A stretch of 64,000 bases of DNA from Caballeronia sp. dw_19 (GTDB taxonomy: Bacteria > Pseudomonadota > Gammaproteobacteria > Burkholderiales > Burkholderiaceae), in NCBI RefSeq assembly GCF_018449515.1, contig NZ_JAAVUQ010000019.1, forward strand, positions 62,001 to 126,000. The letters are read 5' to 3'. Each line of letters opens with the position of its first letter. Positions within the stretch are counted from its first letter, which is position 1. A program made the translations under genes and the position numbers. Shown piece by piece: positions 26,823 through 36,471 of this stretch. The notes beneath the pieces were generated by a model, which was not told where the DNA came from, did not search any database, and was given only the letters and a program-made list of their open reading frames with translations.

Positions 26823-27159
26823 AGTGTTCTCCCGTTTCCCCGCTGTTTTAGCACTTCGGCAGGTTATCACCGTGCGGGCGGGATCAATGTCCGGGAACGC
26901 TCACACAGCGAAATTGGCGGACCATTGCGTAACTTTGGCGGCATTCAACGCCATCATGGTGCCCGGCGAACGAGCACTCGAACAGGGCTATGATTGTCCT
27001 CGGATAATTCGATTGCAGCATGACCGCTGCATTACTCGCCGGTCCGGCGCATCGCCATCACGATGGCGACAGGCAACGTCCCGGCGTCGGCGCAGCTTGA
27101 CCGATCAACCCGAATATGGCGTCACGGGTCGTGTGTGGCGCAAAAAAGGAGACCCTGCA
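26823..27159. other. Divergent promoter region, acyltransferase / acyl-CoA dehydrogenase
   Basis: This gap must hold both promoters. No clear operator, hairpin or small gene was identified; open frames through it lack conserved sequence. Confidence 0.45.
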
Positions 27160-28380
27160 ATGAGCAGCATGGATGTTGTACAGACAGAGCGTGCGAGCGA
27201 AATAGCCAAGCGTGTGGAAGAGTTCGTGCGCACGGTAGTGGTTCCATACGAACGCGATCCGCGTTGCGGCAGTCACGGCCCGAGCGAGGAACTGGTGCGC
27301 GAACTGCGCGCCAAGGCGCGCGCTGCGGGCGTTCTCACGCCGCATATCCTTGCCGGAGGCGATCATCTCACGCAACTCGAAACCGCAACCGTCCTGAAAC
27401 GCTCAGGCTTGTCGCCGCTTGGCCCGGTCGCTGTAAATACCGCCGCGCCGGACGAAGGCAACATGTACCTGATCGGCAAGATCGGCACCGCAGCGCAGAA
27501 AGAACGGTTTCTGGCGCCGCTCGTAGCGGGCGATGCACGCTCCGCTTTCTTCATGACGGAACCCGCGTCCGATGGCGGCGCGGGCTCCGATCCCTCCATG
27601 CTTCAGACCACGGCCAGACACGATGGCGAGCACTGGGTTATCGATGGCACGAAGGCCTTTATCACCGGTGCCGAAGGGGCGTCGGTCGGCATTGTGATGG
27701 CGCGCAGCAACACGGGCGAAGACGGAGACCAGAAGGACGGCAAGGTCAGGGCGACCATGTTTCTTATCGACTTGCCGCATCCCGCCGTTCACCTTGAGCG
27801 AATTCTCGACACCATCGACAGTTCAATGCCCGGCGGCCACGCGGTGGTCCGTATCAACGGGTTGCGCGTGCCCGAGAGTCAGGTGCTGGGTGAAGTGCAC
27901 GAAGGCTTTAAATATGCGCAGATCAGGCTGTCGCCCGCGCGGCTGTCGCATTGCATGCGCTGGCATGGCGCGACCACGCGCGCGCATGAGATCGCGACAC
28001 ACTACGCCTGCACGCGCCGCGCATTCGGCAAGTTGCTGATCGATCACGAAGGCGTGGGGTTCATGCTCGCGGAGAACGTGATCGATTTGCAGCAGGCGGA
28101 ACTGATGATCGACTGGTGCGCGGCGGTACTCGATGGCGGCTCGCCAGGCACATCCGAAAGTTCGATGGCAAAGGTCGCCGTGGCCGACGCGCTGTTCCGC
28201 GTGGCCGACCGCTGCGTGCAGGTCATGGGCGGCACCGGCGTGTCGCGCGACACGGTAGTCGAGCAAGTGTTCCGTGAGATTCGCGCGTTTCGTATCTACG
28301 ACGGCCCCACGGAAGTACACAAGTGGTCGATCGCCAAGAAGATCAAACGCGACACCCTTTCAGGGCTTAACAGGACTTAA
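27160..28380 (+). CDS. Acyl-CoA dehydrogenase family protein
   Basis: 406 residues with the acyl-CoA dehydrogenase layout: helical N-domain, FAD-contact block AFFMTEPASDGGAGSDPS near 125, WVIDGTKAFITGAEGA near 150, and the C-terminal helical domain containing MGGTGVSRDTVVEQVFREIR and FRIYDGPTEVHKWSIAKK. It catalyses flavin-dependent alpha,beta-oxidation of an acyl-CoA; the sequence is closest in style to the ACAD10/11-like group. AAAAGGAG lies eight bases before the ATG at 27160, and the frame upstream of it is non-coding. No obvious pathway partners adjoin it. Confidence 0.92.
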   Translation: MSSMDVVQTERASEIAKRVEEFVRTVVVPYERDPRCGSHGPSEELVRELRAKARAAGVLTPHILAGGDHLTQLETATVLKRSGLSPLGPVAVNTAAPDEGNMYLIGKIGTAAQKERFLAPLVAGDARSAFFMTEPASDGGAGSDPSMLQTTARHDGEHWVIDGTKAFITGAEGASVGIVMARSNTGEDGDQKDGKVRATMFLIDLPHPAVHLERILDTIDSSMPGGHAVVRINGLRVPESQVLGEVHEGFKYAQIRLSPARLSHCMRWHGATTRAHEIATHYACTRRAFGKLLIDHEGVGFMLAENVIDLQQAELMIDWCAAVLDGGSPGTSESSMAKVAVADALFRVADRCVQVMGGTGVSRDTVVEQVFREIRAFRIYDGPTEVHKWSIAKKIKRDTLSGLNRT

Positions 28381-28452
28381 AGCAGCTAACATGCGCTGAA
28401 AAGCGCCAGGAGTCTGCCGCCGTCCAAGCAGGGTGTCCATGCTCGCGCCAGA

Positions 28453-31341
28453 TCAGCCGAACAACGCGCGCGCTTGCGAATAGCCGAGCGCGCGATGGGA
28501 CTCCCACTGGACATCGTCGAAGAACTGGTCAGCGGTTGTTTCATGCGGGAAGTCGGGACTGGTGTTCTTATATTGACGTACGTCGTGAGGGGCGGTCGCG
28601 GTCAGGCGGGGTTTGATCGCGAGGATCTGACCGGTGCGCCCGTCCGGAAACGCAACCATCAGGCGAATCGCGAGATAGTCGGGACCTTTTGCAAAAGCAT
28701 CAAACGATTTGGCAATCAGGCTGGTGTTCAGCCGCAGGCCATCGGGCGAAGAGATCTTGCATGATGACTCGAAAATTTCGATGCCGAAGTCGACGCGAAC
28801 ACGCCGCATCAGGTTGGCCAGGTCGTCGAATACATAATCCGGATCGCACCCGTTGTCGAAGATGACAATGAACGCCAACTGGCGGCGCAGCAATTCGTAC
28901 GCGCCGGTGTTCTCGAAATGGCCGCCGTCCGTCAGATACCAGCGCCGGCCTCGCGGCCCGTCGAATTGCCCGAGCAGTTCGCTGGTCAGGCAGAACTGCG
29001 TACCGAATACCTTCTCGCGAAAAATACGCTTCGGGTCCTTGTCGTCCGGAAGCGGTACACGTGTGCGCGGGCTGCTTTTCGTGCCGTGGCGAAACGGCGC
29101 AGAGTACGTGTCCCACCAGTAACCAAGGCGAATGTTGGCAATGCCCAGCAGCAGCGAATAACCCGGACGCGTCATTTGTCCAAGTCCGGTGCTCACCGCC
29201 GCGCCCGAGATCGCGATCCAGTCGCCCAGCGTCAGCGACTCGAGCCAGATGTCCGGCGTCGGGTGGCCGGACAGGATGTGCGTAGCGCGCGTGGAGATGT
29301 CGTTCGCGCGGTCCCATTCGCATTTCAGCACGCCCAGTTTGGCGCCCACGGTCATGCCGGCTGGCCCGATGCTCATGATCATGCCGCGCGCGCCGCGCTG
29401 CACCAGCGACGAATTCCAGTCGATGGTCTTGTTGATCGTCGTGTTGATCAGATGCACCGGCGCGCAACTCTCGCCGTGGTAATAGTGGCCCATCGCAATG
29501 TTGTCGCCGGGGACGAGTGACGTGACGTCGCGGCGGTTCGCATGATCGAGCCGGACGCGGTTCGTGGCGCCAATAAACGCGCGCGTCAGGCGCGTGCTAT
29601 AGAAGCGCTGGTAGGTCGAGAGATTGAGAAATTGGATGCAAAGGCCATCGACGACTGCGAGTATCAGGATGACGAAGCAGGTAAGTCCAAGGAATAGCAG
29701 GCCGCCGTGATTGGCATCCCGCCAAGTGCCCGATAAGCCGTCGAGGAGCGCGGTCTTGCTCGCATAGTGCCTTAACGCGGTGTCGGCGGCGCGCGCGGCG
29801 ATCGACCAGAATGTCAGCGTAATCAACGCGGCGAGTATGGCGGCGACCGAGGCGAGCACGATCTTCGGCACCTTCATGATCTGATCCTTGACGGTGCTGC
29901 CCTCCGACAAAAGGAACTTGGCCGCCGCCCAGATCGCCGCGCCGGAACCCGCCAGCACGCCGAGCGAAGCGGGCACGGACGAGGTATCGGCAGAGGTGGC
30001 GGCGGTGGCCGCGGCATCGCTCGACGCCAAGAGCATGCACATGTGGCCAGAGAGGACCGGTGCGCATGCATAGCCTATTTGACCGAGAGCATCGATCGCC
30101 GCGATGGCGGCAGCCCAGATCATGACCTGGACGGGACCGGAGAAGAATCGATGCCGGCCGATGCGAAGCGGCGTGGTGTACGCGTTCGTCAATGCGTTGC
30201 GCAAGCGGTCCGCGAACGCGCGGCTATCGAGGCGGGATGCGGGGCTCGCTCTCGGACCGGCGCGCCACGCAATGCCCGACGTGCCCGGCGAGGCATTGCG
30301 GTTCACAAAGGCCCATGCAATAGCGAATGCGATGACGGCAAGAATCTCGGTCAGGATAACGAACCATGAGCCTATTCCAACAAACGAGTAATTAATCGGG
30401 GACGATGAGACAGTCGTGGAATGCACCGGAAAAATTGTCCCCGGACGATTGATTTCCACGCTGATCACCGCGATCAAGGTCACCAGGATCAGCGAGGCGG
30501 CCGGCAATACTTTGTAGGCCGAGCGGGTTCCCTGGGCGAGATTTTGCGTGAGCCAGTATGCGCGGCTCAAAGGTGAAATGAGCAAGATGGAAATGCCTAT
30601 TGCGAGGAGGCCCGGAACGGATTTGAGCAACGGATGCCAATGGTAGGCGAAGCGTGCGAAATGAAAGATCGTTTGATTCGCGAGACTGATCGACAGCAGG
30701 ACGGTCAGCAGCGATACACCAATGACGTATTGCAACGCGAACCAGTTGCGCAGCGAGAACGCAACGGATTGCAGCAGGTCGCTCATACCGTTCGGCACGA
30801 GGTAGTTGCAGTTATCGCGCAGGTACGCAATCGGCGTGACCGAGGCGGGCGTGGCCGGGCCTGTCTTTGGGGCGAGCGTAGCGGCTGCCCTCTGTGCGCG
30901 CGTTTCGAACTCGCTAGCGGGTGTTTGCGCTTCGCCGCTGCGCAACGTATCGGGAACAAAGAGGCTGCCATAGAACGCGCCGATGTAGCTGCCGCCCGAT
31001 ACCGTCGATACATAGCCGAAGTGCTTCAGCACTTGTTGATCCGCCATGGCTTGAAGGAGGCCGAGCGAGAAGACCGCGCTGCGAATACCGCCGCCCGAGA
31101 TGGCGAGGCCGGGTATGCCGGCGGCATCGTGCGAGTTGTCGGGATGGTCGTGAGGCAACGGGTCGAGCCCGACCGCTCGCCGATGACGCCGCGCTTGCGC
31201 AATTTCGATGCCAATGAAGTCCCGTGGCAGCATGGAGGACGTATCGTTTTCGGCGTTAGCGGCAGAGGGGGCCGATGCAAGCAAGGCCCTGCGCTTTGCA
31301 AGCAGGTGGCGTCCGAACAAACAGGCGATGAGCTTCAGCAT
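28453..31341 (-). CDS. Large patatin-like phospholipase with multiple membrane segments
   Basis: 962 residues. A patatin core is split around a membrane region: the oxyanion block SGGGIRSAVFSLGLLQAM (about 82-99), the nucleophile region VSGGSYIGAFYGSLF with Ser118, and the partner Asp in YLTDGGHFENTGAYELL (Asp805). Between them lie seven or more hydrophobic segments (about 190-610). The nucleophile elbow reads GGSYIG, not strict G-x-S-x-G. Probably an inner-membrane lipid hydrolase. The start at 31341 is preceded by GGGAAAATCC; upstream in-frame starts lack ribosome sites. Not grouped with neighbours. Confidence 0.85.
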   Translation of the reverse strand: MLKLIACLFGRHLLAKRRALLASAPSAANAENDTSSMLPRDFIGIEIAQARRHRRAVGLDPLPHDHPDNSHDAAGIPGLAISGGGIRSAVFSLGLLQAMADQQVLKHFGYVSTVSGGSYIGAFYGSLFVPDTLRSGEAQTPASEFETRAQRAAATLAPKTGPATPASVTPIAYLRDNCNYLVPNGMSDLLQSVAFSLRNWFALQYVIGVSLLTVLLSISLANQTIFHFARFAYHWHPLLKSVPGLLAIGISILLISPLSRAYWLTQNLAQGTRSAYKVLPAASLILVTLIAVISVEINRPGTIFPVHSTTVSSSPINYSFVGIGSWFVILTEILAVIAFAIAWAFVNRNASPGTSGIAWRAGPRASPASRLDSRAFADRLRNALTNAYTTPLRIGRHRFFSGPVQVMIWAAAIAAIDALGQIGYACAPVLSGHMCMLLASSDAAATAATSADTSSVPASLGVLAGSGAAIWAAAKFLLSEGSTVKDQIMKVPKIVLASVAAILAALITLTFWSIAARAADTALRHYASKTALLDGLSGTWRDANHGGLLFLGLTCFVILILAVVDGLCIQFLNLSTYQRFYSTRLTRAFIGATNRVRLDHANRRDVTSLVPGDNIAMGHYYHGESCAPVHLINTTINKTIDWNSSLVQRGARGMIMSIGPAGMTVGAKLGVLKCEWDRANDISTRATHILSGHPTPDIWLESLTLGDWIAISGAAVSTGLGQMTRPGYSLLLGIANIRLGYWWDTYSAPFRHGTKSSPRTRVPLPDDKDPKRIFREKVFGTQFCLTSELLGQFDGPRGRRWYLTDGGHFENTGAYELLRRQLAFIVIFDNGCDPDYVFDDLANLMRRVRVDFGIEIFESSCKISSPDGLRLNTSLIAKSFDAFAKGPDYLAIRLMVAFPDGRTGQILAIKPRLTATAPHDVRQYKNTSPDFPHETTADQFFDDVQWESHRALGYSQARALFG

Positions 31342-31653
31342 GGCGGATTTTCCCGAAAAACTTTCGTGAGTCGGACGCTCTAATGCTTTGACGTGTATTC
31401 GGTGTTCGTACGGCGCAGACAGGTAAACCGTTGCCATGGCGCGCAATTGTCTGAACAATAACCAGGCTGTTTGCGGTTATTGCGGCGCTTGTCGAATGTA
31501 CTGCAAAGTGTTTTACGTGGGGAAGGTTTCACGATGACGCGGCAGTGCGTCGATCGATATTGAGCGAATAGCGAGGGGTGATGGCGAGGCTTGGTTCAAG
31601 CCCGGACTCGCGCCGCGAGCCGGAGCTTGAACCTTGGTTGAAGCTGTACCGTT
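31342..31653. other. Intergenic stretch between glycosyltransferase and patatin genes
   Basis: About 310 bases with no supported gene or repeat. It presumably carries the promoter of the patatin-like gene. Confidence 0.45.
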
Positions 31654-32619
31654 CTAGCCGTTCTGCGTGCTGCTTTTGTAGCTTCCCGTGCTGGCGAATC
31701 CCTTGAGGATCAGCATCAGGTGGAAGTAGAGCCGTTTGCTGAGCCCGTGGTTGTACGCGTACAGATGCGCAAGGGCGATGCTCAGGGCCTGCATGGGTTG
31801 ATGGTTGCGTGCATACACCGACACGACAATTGGCACTATCCGCTTGAGCGCCAGTTCACGCGCCGGCTCAAGACTGCTGTCAAGCTTCAGCGACTTAAGA
31901 AAGTCGTACGCCAATACAGCTGCGGCGGTGGTCGAGCGCGCCGTGGTCTTGGACATGGATACGTCGGTCTTTCTATAAAACGACACGTACTCCTTGAGGT
32001 AATACACCTTCCGGGCTGCAATGCAAATCTGCGCGCCGAACACGAATTCACAGCCGATGCCGTATTGTTTCCTATAGCTGATTTTCTTGACCAGATCCGC
32101 ATTGGCGAGCCAGCCATTGTTCGGCATCATCTGGATCAGGCCAGTGCGTCCGGGATTGGCTTGCAGGCCAACCACGGCTTCCGTGCGGTGGTAATCCGTA
32201 TTGAGCTTACGGCTGGCTTCCAGGTCGACGTGCCCGTTATCGTCCATTTGATATTGGTCGCCGAATGCAATTTCCAGATCCGGATAGAGGTTCCAGACGG
32301 ACAGCAGACGTTCTATGCAGTCCGGGGCGAGCGCATCGTCATCGTGAATCAGGAGGATTTTATCGCCTGTGGCACGCTCGAAAAGGCTGGCGATATTGTC
32401 CGCCTGCCCGAGCGGCGGTTCATTCTTGACATAGGAGATACGCGTTTCGTGCAAATACGTTGTATCGATCAGGTTACGCGTGCGGTTATCGCTGGAATCA
32501 TCACCAATGACTATTTCAATGCTCGCGTGAGTTTGCGCAAGACACGAGGTCAGCGATTCCATCAGCAGTTCGGGGCGGTTGCACGTTGGCAGGCAAATCG
32601 AGATTTTGGTCTGTCGCAT
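31654..32619 (-). CDS. Glycosyltransferase family 2 protein
   Basis: 321 residues with the GT-A fold start ISICLPTCNRPELLMESLTS, the nucleotide-binding IEIVIGDDSSDN and the metal-binding DxD-type LLIHDDDALAPDCIE near residue 95. The C-terminal part is variable and contains short hydrophobic stretches. It would transfer a sugar from a nucleotide donor to a surface polysaccharide or glycan. The gene is single, flanked by non-glycan genes and about 290 bases of low-GC sequence upstream, which may hint at separate acquisition. Acceptor and donor are unknown. Confidence 0.9.
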   Translation of the reverse strand: MRQTKISICLPTCNRPELLMESLTSCLAQTHASIEIVIGDDSSDNRTRNLIDTTYLHETRISYVKNEPPLGQADNIASLFERATGDKILLIHDDDALAPDCIERLLSVWNLYPDLEIAFGDQYQMDDNGHVDLEASRKLNTDYHRTEAVVGLQANPGRTGLIQMMPNNGWLANADLVKKISYRKQYGIGCEFVFGAQICIAARKVYYLKEYVSFYRKTDVSMSKTTARSTTAAAVLAYDFLKSLKLDSSLEPARELALKRIVPIVVSVYARNHQPMQALSIALAHLYAYNHGLSKRLYFHLMLILKGFASTGSYKSSTQNG

Positions 32620-32910
32620 GATGTCTTCACCGTGGGCTGAATGATTGGATCGACCGGGCGCATTCGGGCTAAGCTAAACCAGGAATAGCGGCGTCGGATG
32701 ATGGAAAGACTGCGCAAGGACGGGCGGCGTTGATGGTTTTATACGGTTGCGCATTTATTTCGTCAACGCGATTAAATGGCGATAAAATCCGGACTGATTT
32801 ATTTTTATTTTTTTACCCAACAAACGCTTAAAAATCTTTCATATCTTTGCACGGGTGAATGAGCGCTCGAACGGAGGAGCATTCGAGCGTCCGTGCCGGC
32901 GCGATTGCGT

Positions 32911-33741
32911 TTATTCGCCTTCCAGGTTGTAACCGCTGAACCCCATGAGCGCGGACAAGCGCCCGGTCATCTCGCCGACCATCCTGCAGACCTCGTCGAA
33001 CTCGGGATTGATCTTTTTATCGATACGTTCCAGATACGGCACGTTGACCGCCGCCACGGCGTCGCCGGCGCTTCCGATCACCGGGAATGCCACATTGGTC
33101 ACGCCGCGCATTTGGCGGCTGGGCACGATCTCATGTCCGGTCGCGCGAATCTCGTCGAGCAACGCCAGCAAGACCGCCGGTTCCACGTCGTTTTCGCCTT
33201 CCACGCGTGTATGCGCGGCGAGCATTCGCTCCCGCTCGGCGAGATCGCGGAAAGCGAGCAACACGTGGCCTGACGAGGTATCGGTTAGCCCCATCACCGC
33301 GCCGACTTTCAGCCCGAAGGACCATCGCTCGGGACTATCGACTTGCGCGATGACCGCTACGCGGCCGCTGTGATAGATCGACAAATGACACGACTGCCGC
33401 GTCACGTTCGCCAGATCGCGTAACAGTGGCAGCGCCATGGCGGTCAGCGATCGAATGGGCTGTTGCCGGTGCGCCATCTCGAACAGCTTGAGCGTCAGCG
33501 TATAGCGGTCGTTGTGATCACCCTGCACATAACCGCGGCGCTCGAGCGTCACGACCATGCGAAAGATTTCGCTTACGGTGCGGCCGAGTTTCACGGACAG
33601 TTCGTTGAGCGTGTAACCCTCGGCGGTGTCTACGAGCACGTCGAGAATATCGAGTCCTTTTTCGAGGGCGGGCGCGGCGTAGCGCGGGCCGTCGGTGCTC
33701 TCGTCGGACGCGTTCCGGGAAGGTTTTAGAACTGTATTCAT
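32911..33741 (-). CDS. IclR-family transcriptional regulator
   Basis: 276 residues: winged helix-turn-helix (ALEKGLDILDVLVDTAEGYT, LNELSVKLGRTVSEIFRMV, RRGYVQGD) followed by the IclR effector domain (about 95-265) with SCHLSIYHSGRVAVIAQVD and MRGVTNVAFPVIG. The ATG at 33741 is preferred; a frame extension of 26 residues lacks conservation. It is the last of three minus-strand genes (SDR, MFS, IclR), 52 bases after the MFS gene, so it probably controls this catabolic unit in response to the imported compound or its product. Confidence 0.93.
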   Translation of the reverse strand: MNTVLKPSRNASDESTDGPRYAAPALEKGLDILDVLVDTAEGYTLNELSVKLGRTVSEIFRMVVTLERRGYVQGDHNDRYTLTLKLFEMAHRQQPIRSLTAMALPLLRDLANVTRQSCHLSIYHSGRVAVIAQVDSPERWSFGLKVGAVMGLTDTSSGHVLLAFRDLAERERMLAAHTRVEGENDVEPAVLLALLDEIRATGHEIVPSRQMRGVTNVAFPVIGSAGDAVAAVNVPYLERIDKKINPEFDEVCRMVGEMTGRLSALMGFSGYNLEGE

Positions 33742-33793
33742 GGCAATGTCTTGAGCGAAAGGGAGCGCATCGTCATCAAGCTGAGTGAGATCA

Positions 33794-35116
33794 TCAAAGC
33801 GCTTGATCGCGGTTGGCAATACGAGCGGGCAAGCCGAACAGGATCAGCAGGGCCGCGAGGATCAGGACCGCCGCGATAGCGTACAGGCCGCCTGACGGTA
33901 CGCCTGTCATATCCACCACCTTGCCGACCAGATACGGGCTGATGATGCCGCCCAGATTGCCAATGGAATTGATCAGCGCAATCCCGCCGGCCGCTGCCGT
34001 GCCGCTCAGGAACGCAGGCGGCAAGGTCCAGAACACCGGAAGGCAACCGATCGCACCCACTGCGGCAATCACGAGCGAGATCATGGCAAGCGTGGTGTCA
34101 TGGGCGAAATACGCACTCAGCATGTAACCGATGCCGCCCACGCCGACCGCCAGCCCGAGGTGCCAGCGGCGCTCGCCATGCCGGTCCGAACTCCTGCCGA
34201 GCGCCACCATGCCAATGCCCGCTGCCGCATACGGAATCGCGGTCAGCAAACCGATGGTCATCGGACTGGTGATGCCGGTGTTCTTGATCAGTTGCGGCAT
34301 CCAGAACGTCAGCCCATAGAGTCCCATCAGCATGAAGAGATAGATCAGCGAGAGCAGCAGCGTGCCGGGCTGGCGCATGGCGTCGATGAATTTGTGCGAC
34401 GTGCCGTGGTCCTCGCGATCCAGATTGGCTTGCAGTACAGCCTTCTCTTCAGCGCTGAGCCACTTCGCGCTGGCAATGCGGTCATCGAGAATGGCCAGCA
34501 CCAGCAAGCCGAGCAGGGCGGTCGGCAAACCTTCGAGCAGGAACAGCCACTGCCAGCCCGCCAATCCGCCGAGTCCGGCAAAACGGGTCATGATGAAGCC
34601 CGACAACGGGCCGCCGATCACGCCCGAGATGGAGATCGACGTCATGAAAAGCGCATTGATACGCGCTCGCCGCTTGGCGGGGAACCAGTACGTGAAGTAC
34701 AGGATGATGCCCGGCAGAAAGCCTGCTTCGGTCGCGCCAATCACGAAGCGCAGCACGTAGAACCACGTTTCCGAGGTAACGAACATCATCGCGGCCGAGG
34801 CGATGCCCCACGAGATCATGATGCGCGCGATCCAGACGCGTGCGCCTACCCGGCTCAGGATCAGGTTGCTGGGAATCTCGAAGATGAAATAGCCCACGAA
34901 GAAGATGCTGGCGCCAAAACCGTACGCCGCGTTCGAGAGGCCCAGGTCGCCCTGCATCTGCAGCTTGGCGAAGCTGATGTTGACGCGATCGAAGTAGGCA
35001 AAGATGAAGCAGACGATCAGCAACGGCACGATCCGCCACACCGCATTGCGATACGCATTTTCTTCAAGCGCGGCGGCGGTTTCCGGGCTCGCCGCCAGCG
35101 GAATAGATCCTGACAT
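33794..35116 (-). CDS. MFS transporter, anion:cation symporter (ACS) family
   Basis: 440 residues, twelve predicted helices, with ACS-family signatures: FIFAYFDRVNISFAKLQM in helix 1, GYFIFEIPSNLILSRVGARV after helix 2, and EAGFLPGIILYFTYWFPAKR around helix 4. Members import sugar acids, tartrate, phthalate and similar carboxylates with protons. It lies between an SDR dehydrogenase and an IclR regulator in the same orientation, so it likely imports an acidic sugar or hydroxy acid oxidised by the dehydrogenase. The exact substrate is not shown. Confidence 0.92.
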   Translation of the reverse strand: MSGSIPLAASPETAAALEENAYRNAVWRIVPLLIVCFIFAYFDRVNISFAKLQMQGDLGLSNAAYGFGASIFFVGYFIFEIPSNLILSRVGARVWIARIMISWGIASAAMMFVTSETWFYVLRFVIGATEAGFLPGIILYFTYWFPAKRRARINALFMTSISISGVIGGPLSGFIMTRFAGLGGLAGWQWLFLLEGLPTALLGLLVLAILDDRIASAKWLSAEEKAVLQANLDREDHGTSHKFIDAMRQPGTLLLSLIYLFMLMGLYGLTFWMPQLIKNTGITSPMTIGLLTAIPYAAAGIGMVALGRSSDRHGERRWHLGLAVGVGGIGYMLSAYFAHDTTLAMISLVIAAVGAIGCLPVFWTLPPAFLSGTAAAGGIALINSIGNLGGIISPYLVGKVVDMTGVPSGGLYAIAAVLILAALLILFGLPARIANRDQAL

Positions 35117-35163
35117 GAAGGCATTCTCTTTTTATATTGATAAGCTATACGAATCAATCAGGC

Positions 35164-35934
35164 TTAATTCGACCAGCCGCCGTCGATCATGTGAATTGTA
35201 CCGGTGGTGAACGCGGATTCATCGGAGGCAAGATAGGTCACCAGCGCCGCGACTTCTTCCGCCCGCCCAACCCGTCCAATAGGCTGACGTGCGACGAACG
35301 CAGCGCGGACCTGCTCCTCGTCCAGATGCGACGCCGCCGCCTGACTCGCGATCCGGCCTCGCAGCGACGGCGACTCGATGGTGCCGGGGCAAATCGCGTT
35401 GCAACGAATGGCCTGGCCGATGAAATCGGCGGCCACGGACTTGGTCAAACCGATCACGGCTGCTTTCGATGCGCCATAAACGAAGCGATTCGGCACGCCT
35501 TTCACGCTCGACGCCGCGGAGGCCATGTTGATGATCGATGCCCCCTTGCCTGCGTCGATCATGGCCGGGAGGAACGCGCGAATAGTCCGGTACATGGCTT
35601 TGACGTTCAGGTCGAAGCTGAAATCCCAGTCCTTGTCCTCGCACTTGAGGATGTTGCCGTCGTGGACGTAGCCGGCGCAGTTGAACAGTACGTCGAGCGG
35701 ACCGGTTGTCGCGGCGAACGCCTCGACATCGGCGGAATCCAGCACATTCAGGCGCGCAGTGCGCAACGTGGAGCCAGCGCCTGCGTCGTGGGCGAGCTCG
35801 GCGAGGGCGCTTTCGTCGATATCGGTTGCCCAGACGTGGGCGCCTTCGGCGGCGAGCATGAGCGCGGAAGCTCGTCCGATGCCTTTGCCGGCAGCCGTCA
35901 CTACGATGTTTTTGCCTTCGACACGCTTGACCAT
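35164..35934 (-). CDS. SDR-family dehydrogenase (2-keto-3-deoxy sugar-acid / DHRS6-like)
   Basis: 256 residues with classical SDR features: TAAGKGIG nucleotide motif (13-20), NCAG (85-88), Ser139, Tyr153 and Lys157 (YGASK). Asp38 in WATDID after the second strand indicates NAD(H) preference. CNAICPGTIESPSLRGRI and the general pattern resemble DHRS6 and bacterial 2-keto-3-deoxy-L-fuconate dehydrogenases. This suggests oxidation of a hydroxy acid from sugar-acid breakdown. AAAGGAG seven bases before the ATG at 35934 fixes the start. First gene of the SDR-MFS-IclR unit, with a palindrome about 65 bases upstream. Confidence 0.9.
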   Translation of the reverse strand: MVKRVEGKNIVVTAAGKGIGRASALMLAAEGAHVWATDIDESALAELAHDAGAGSTLRTARLNVLDSADVEAFAATTGPLDVLFNCAGYVHDGNILKCEDKDWDFSFDLNVKAMYRTIRAFLPAMIDAGKGASIINMASAASSVKGVPNRFVYGASKAAVIGLTKSVAADFIGQAIRCNAICPGTIESPSLRGRIASQAAASHLDEEQVRAAFVARQPIGRVGRAEEVAALVTYLASDESAFTTGTIHMIDGGWSN

Positions 35935-35997
35935 TGATGCTCCTTTTTCGGTAGTTGGTCCCGTCGATGCGGTTCCCCGCATGGGTTTCGTGTCCAA

Positions 35998-36013
35998 TTT
36001 TCACATATGAAAA
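35998..36013. promoter_or_regulatory. Candidate operator upstream of the SDR-MFS-IclR unit
   Basis: TTTTCA-CATA-TGAAAA is a perfect six-base inverted repeat with a four-base centre, in an AT-rich patch 64 bases upstream of the SDR start codon. Size and position suit an IclR-type dimer site. Confidence 0.45.
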
Positions 36014-36176
36014 GAATTTTTATAAGTGAAGGTAAACGCGGAGAGGTATTGCAGGAGGGGTTTTCCGCTTGGGCCGGCAGACGGGATAGGGCGTTCAGCC
36101 GATGCGGGCAACAAGCGGCGCCAACGAAAACGACCGCGCGTGATACCGTTCCCCTTTTTCCAGCCAGGAGACGGCC

Positions 36177-36380
36177 ATGCCGACCGGACGAGTAAAGTGG
36201 TTCAGCGATGCAAAGGGTTTTGGTTTCATCACGCCGGACGACGGCAGCGAAGAGTTGTTCGCCCATTTCTCGGAGATCAAGACTGAAGGTTTCAAGTCAT
36301 TGCTCGAGAACCAGAAAGTAAGTTTCGATATTGGCCAGGGCCCAAAGGGCAAGCAGGCGTCGAACATTCAGCCTGCCTGA
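36177..36380 (+). CDS. CspA-family cold-shock protein
   Basis: 67 residues forming one cold-shock domain. RNP1 (KGFGFI, about 14-19) and RNP2-like (LFAHF, about 28-32) RNA-binding motifs and the N-terminal GRVKWFSDAKGFGF block are intact. It binds single-stranded RNA or DNA and acts as an RNA chaperone. GGAGACGGCC before the ATG supplies the ribosome site. The gene is single, with about 170 bases of leader between it and the divergent SDR unit. Whether this copy is cold-induced cannot be seen. Confidence 0.95.
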   Translation: MPTGRVKWFSDAKGFGFITPDDGSEELFAHFSEIKTEGFKSLLENQKVSFDIGQGPKGKQASNIQPA

Positions 36381-36471
36381 AACTTCTTGAAGCCCCTTGG
36401 AACTCTGCTGAATCCGCCGGCGCGGCTGTTCAGCGTCGTGCCGAGCTGCTAGCTCAACCGACGCCGCACGC

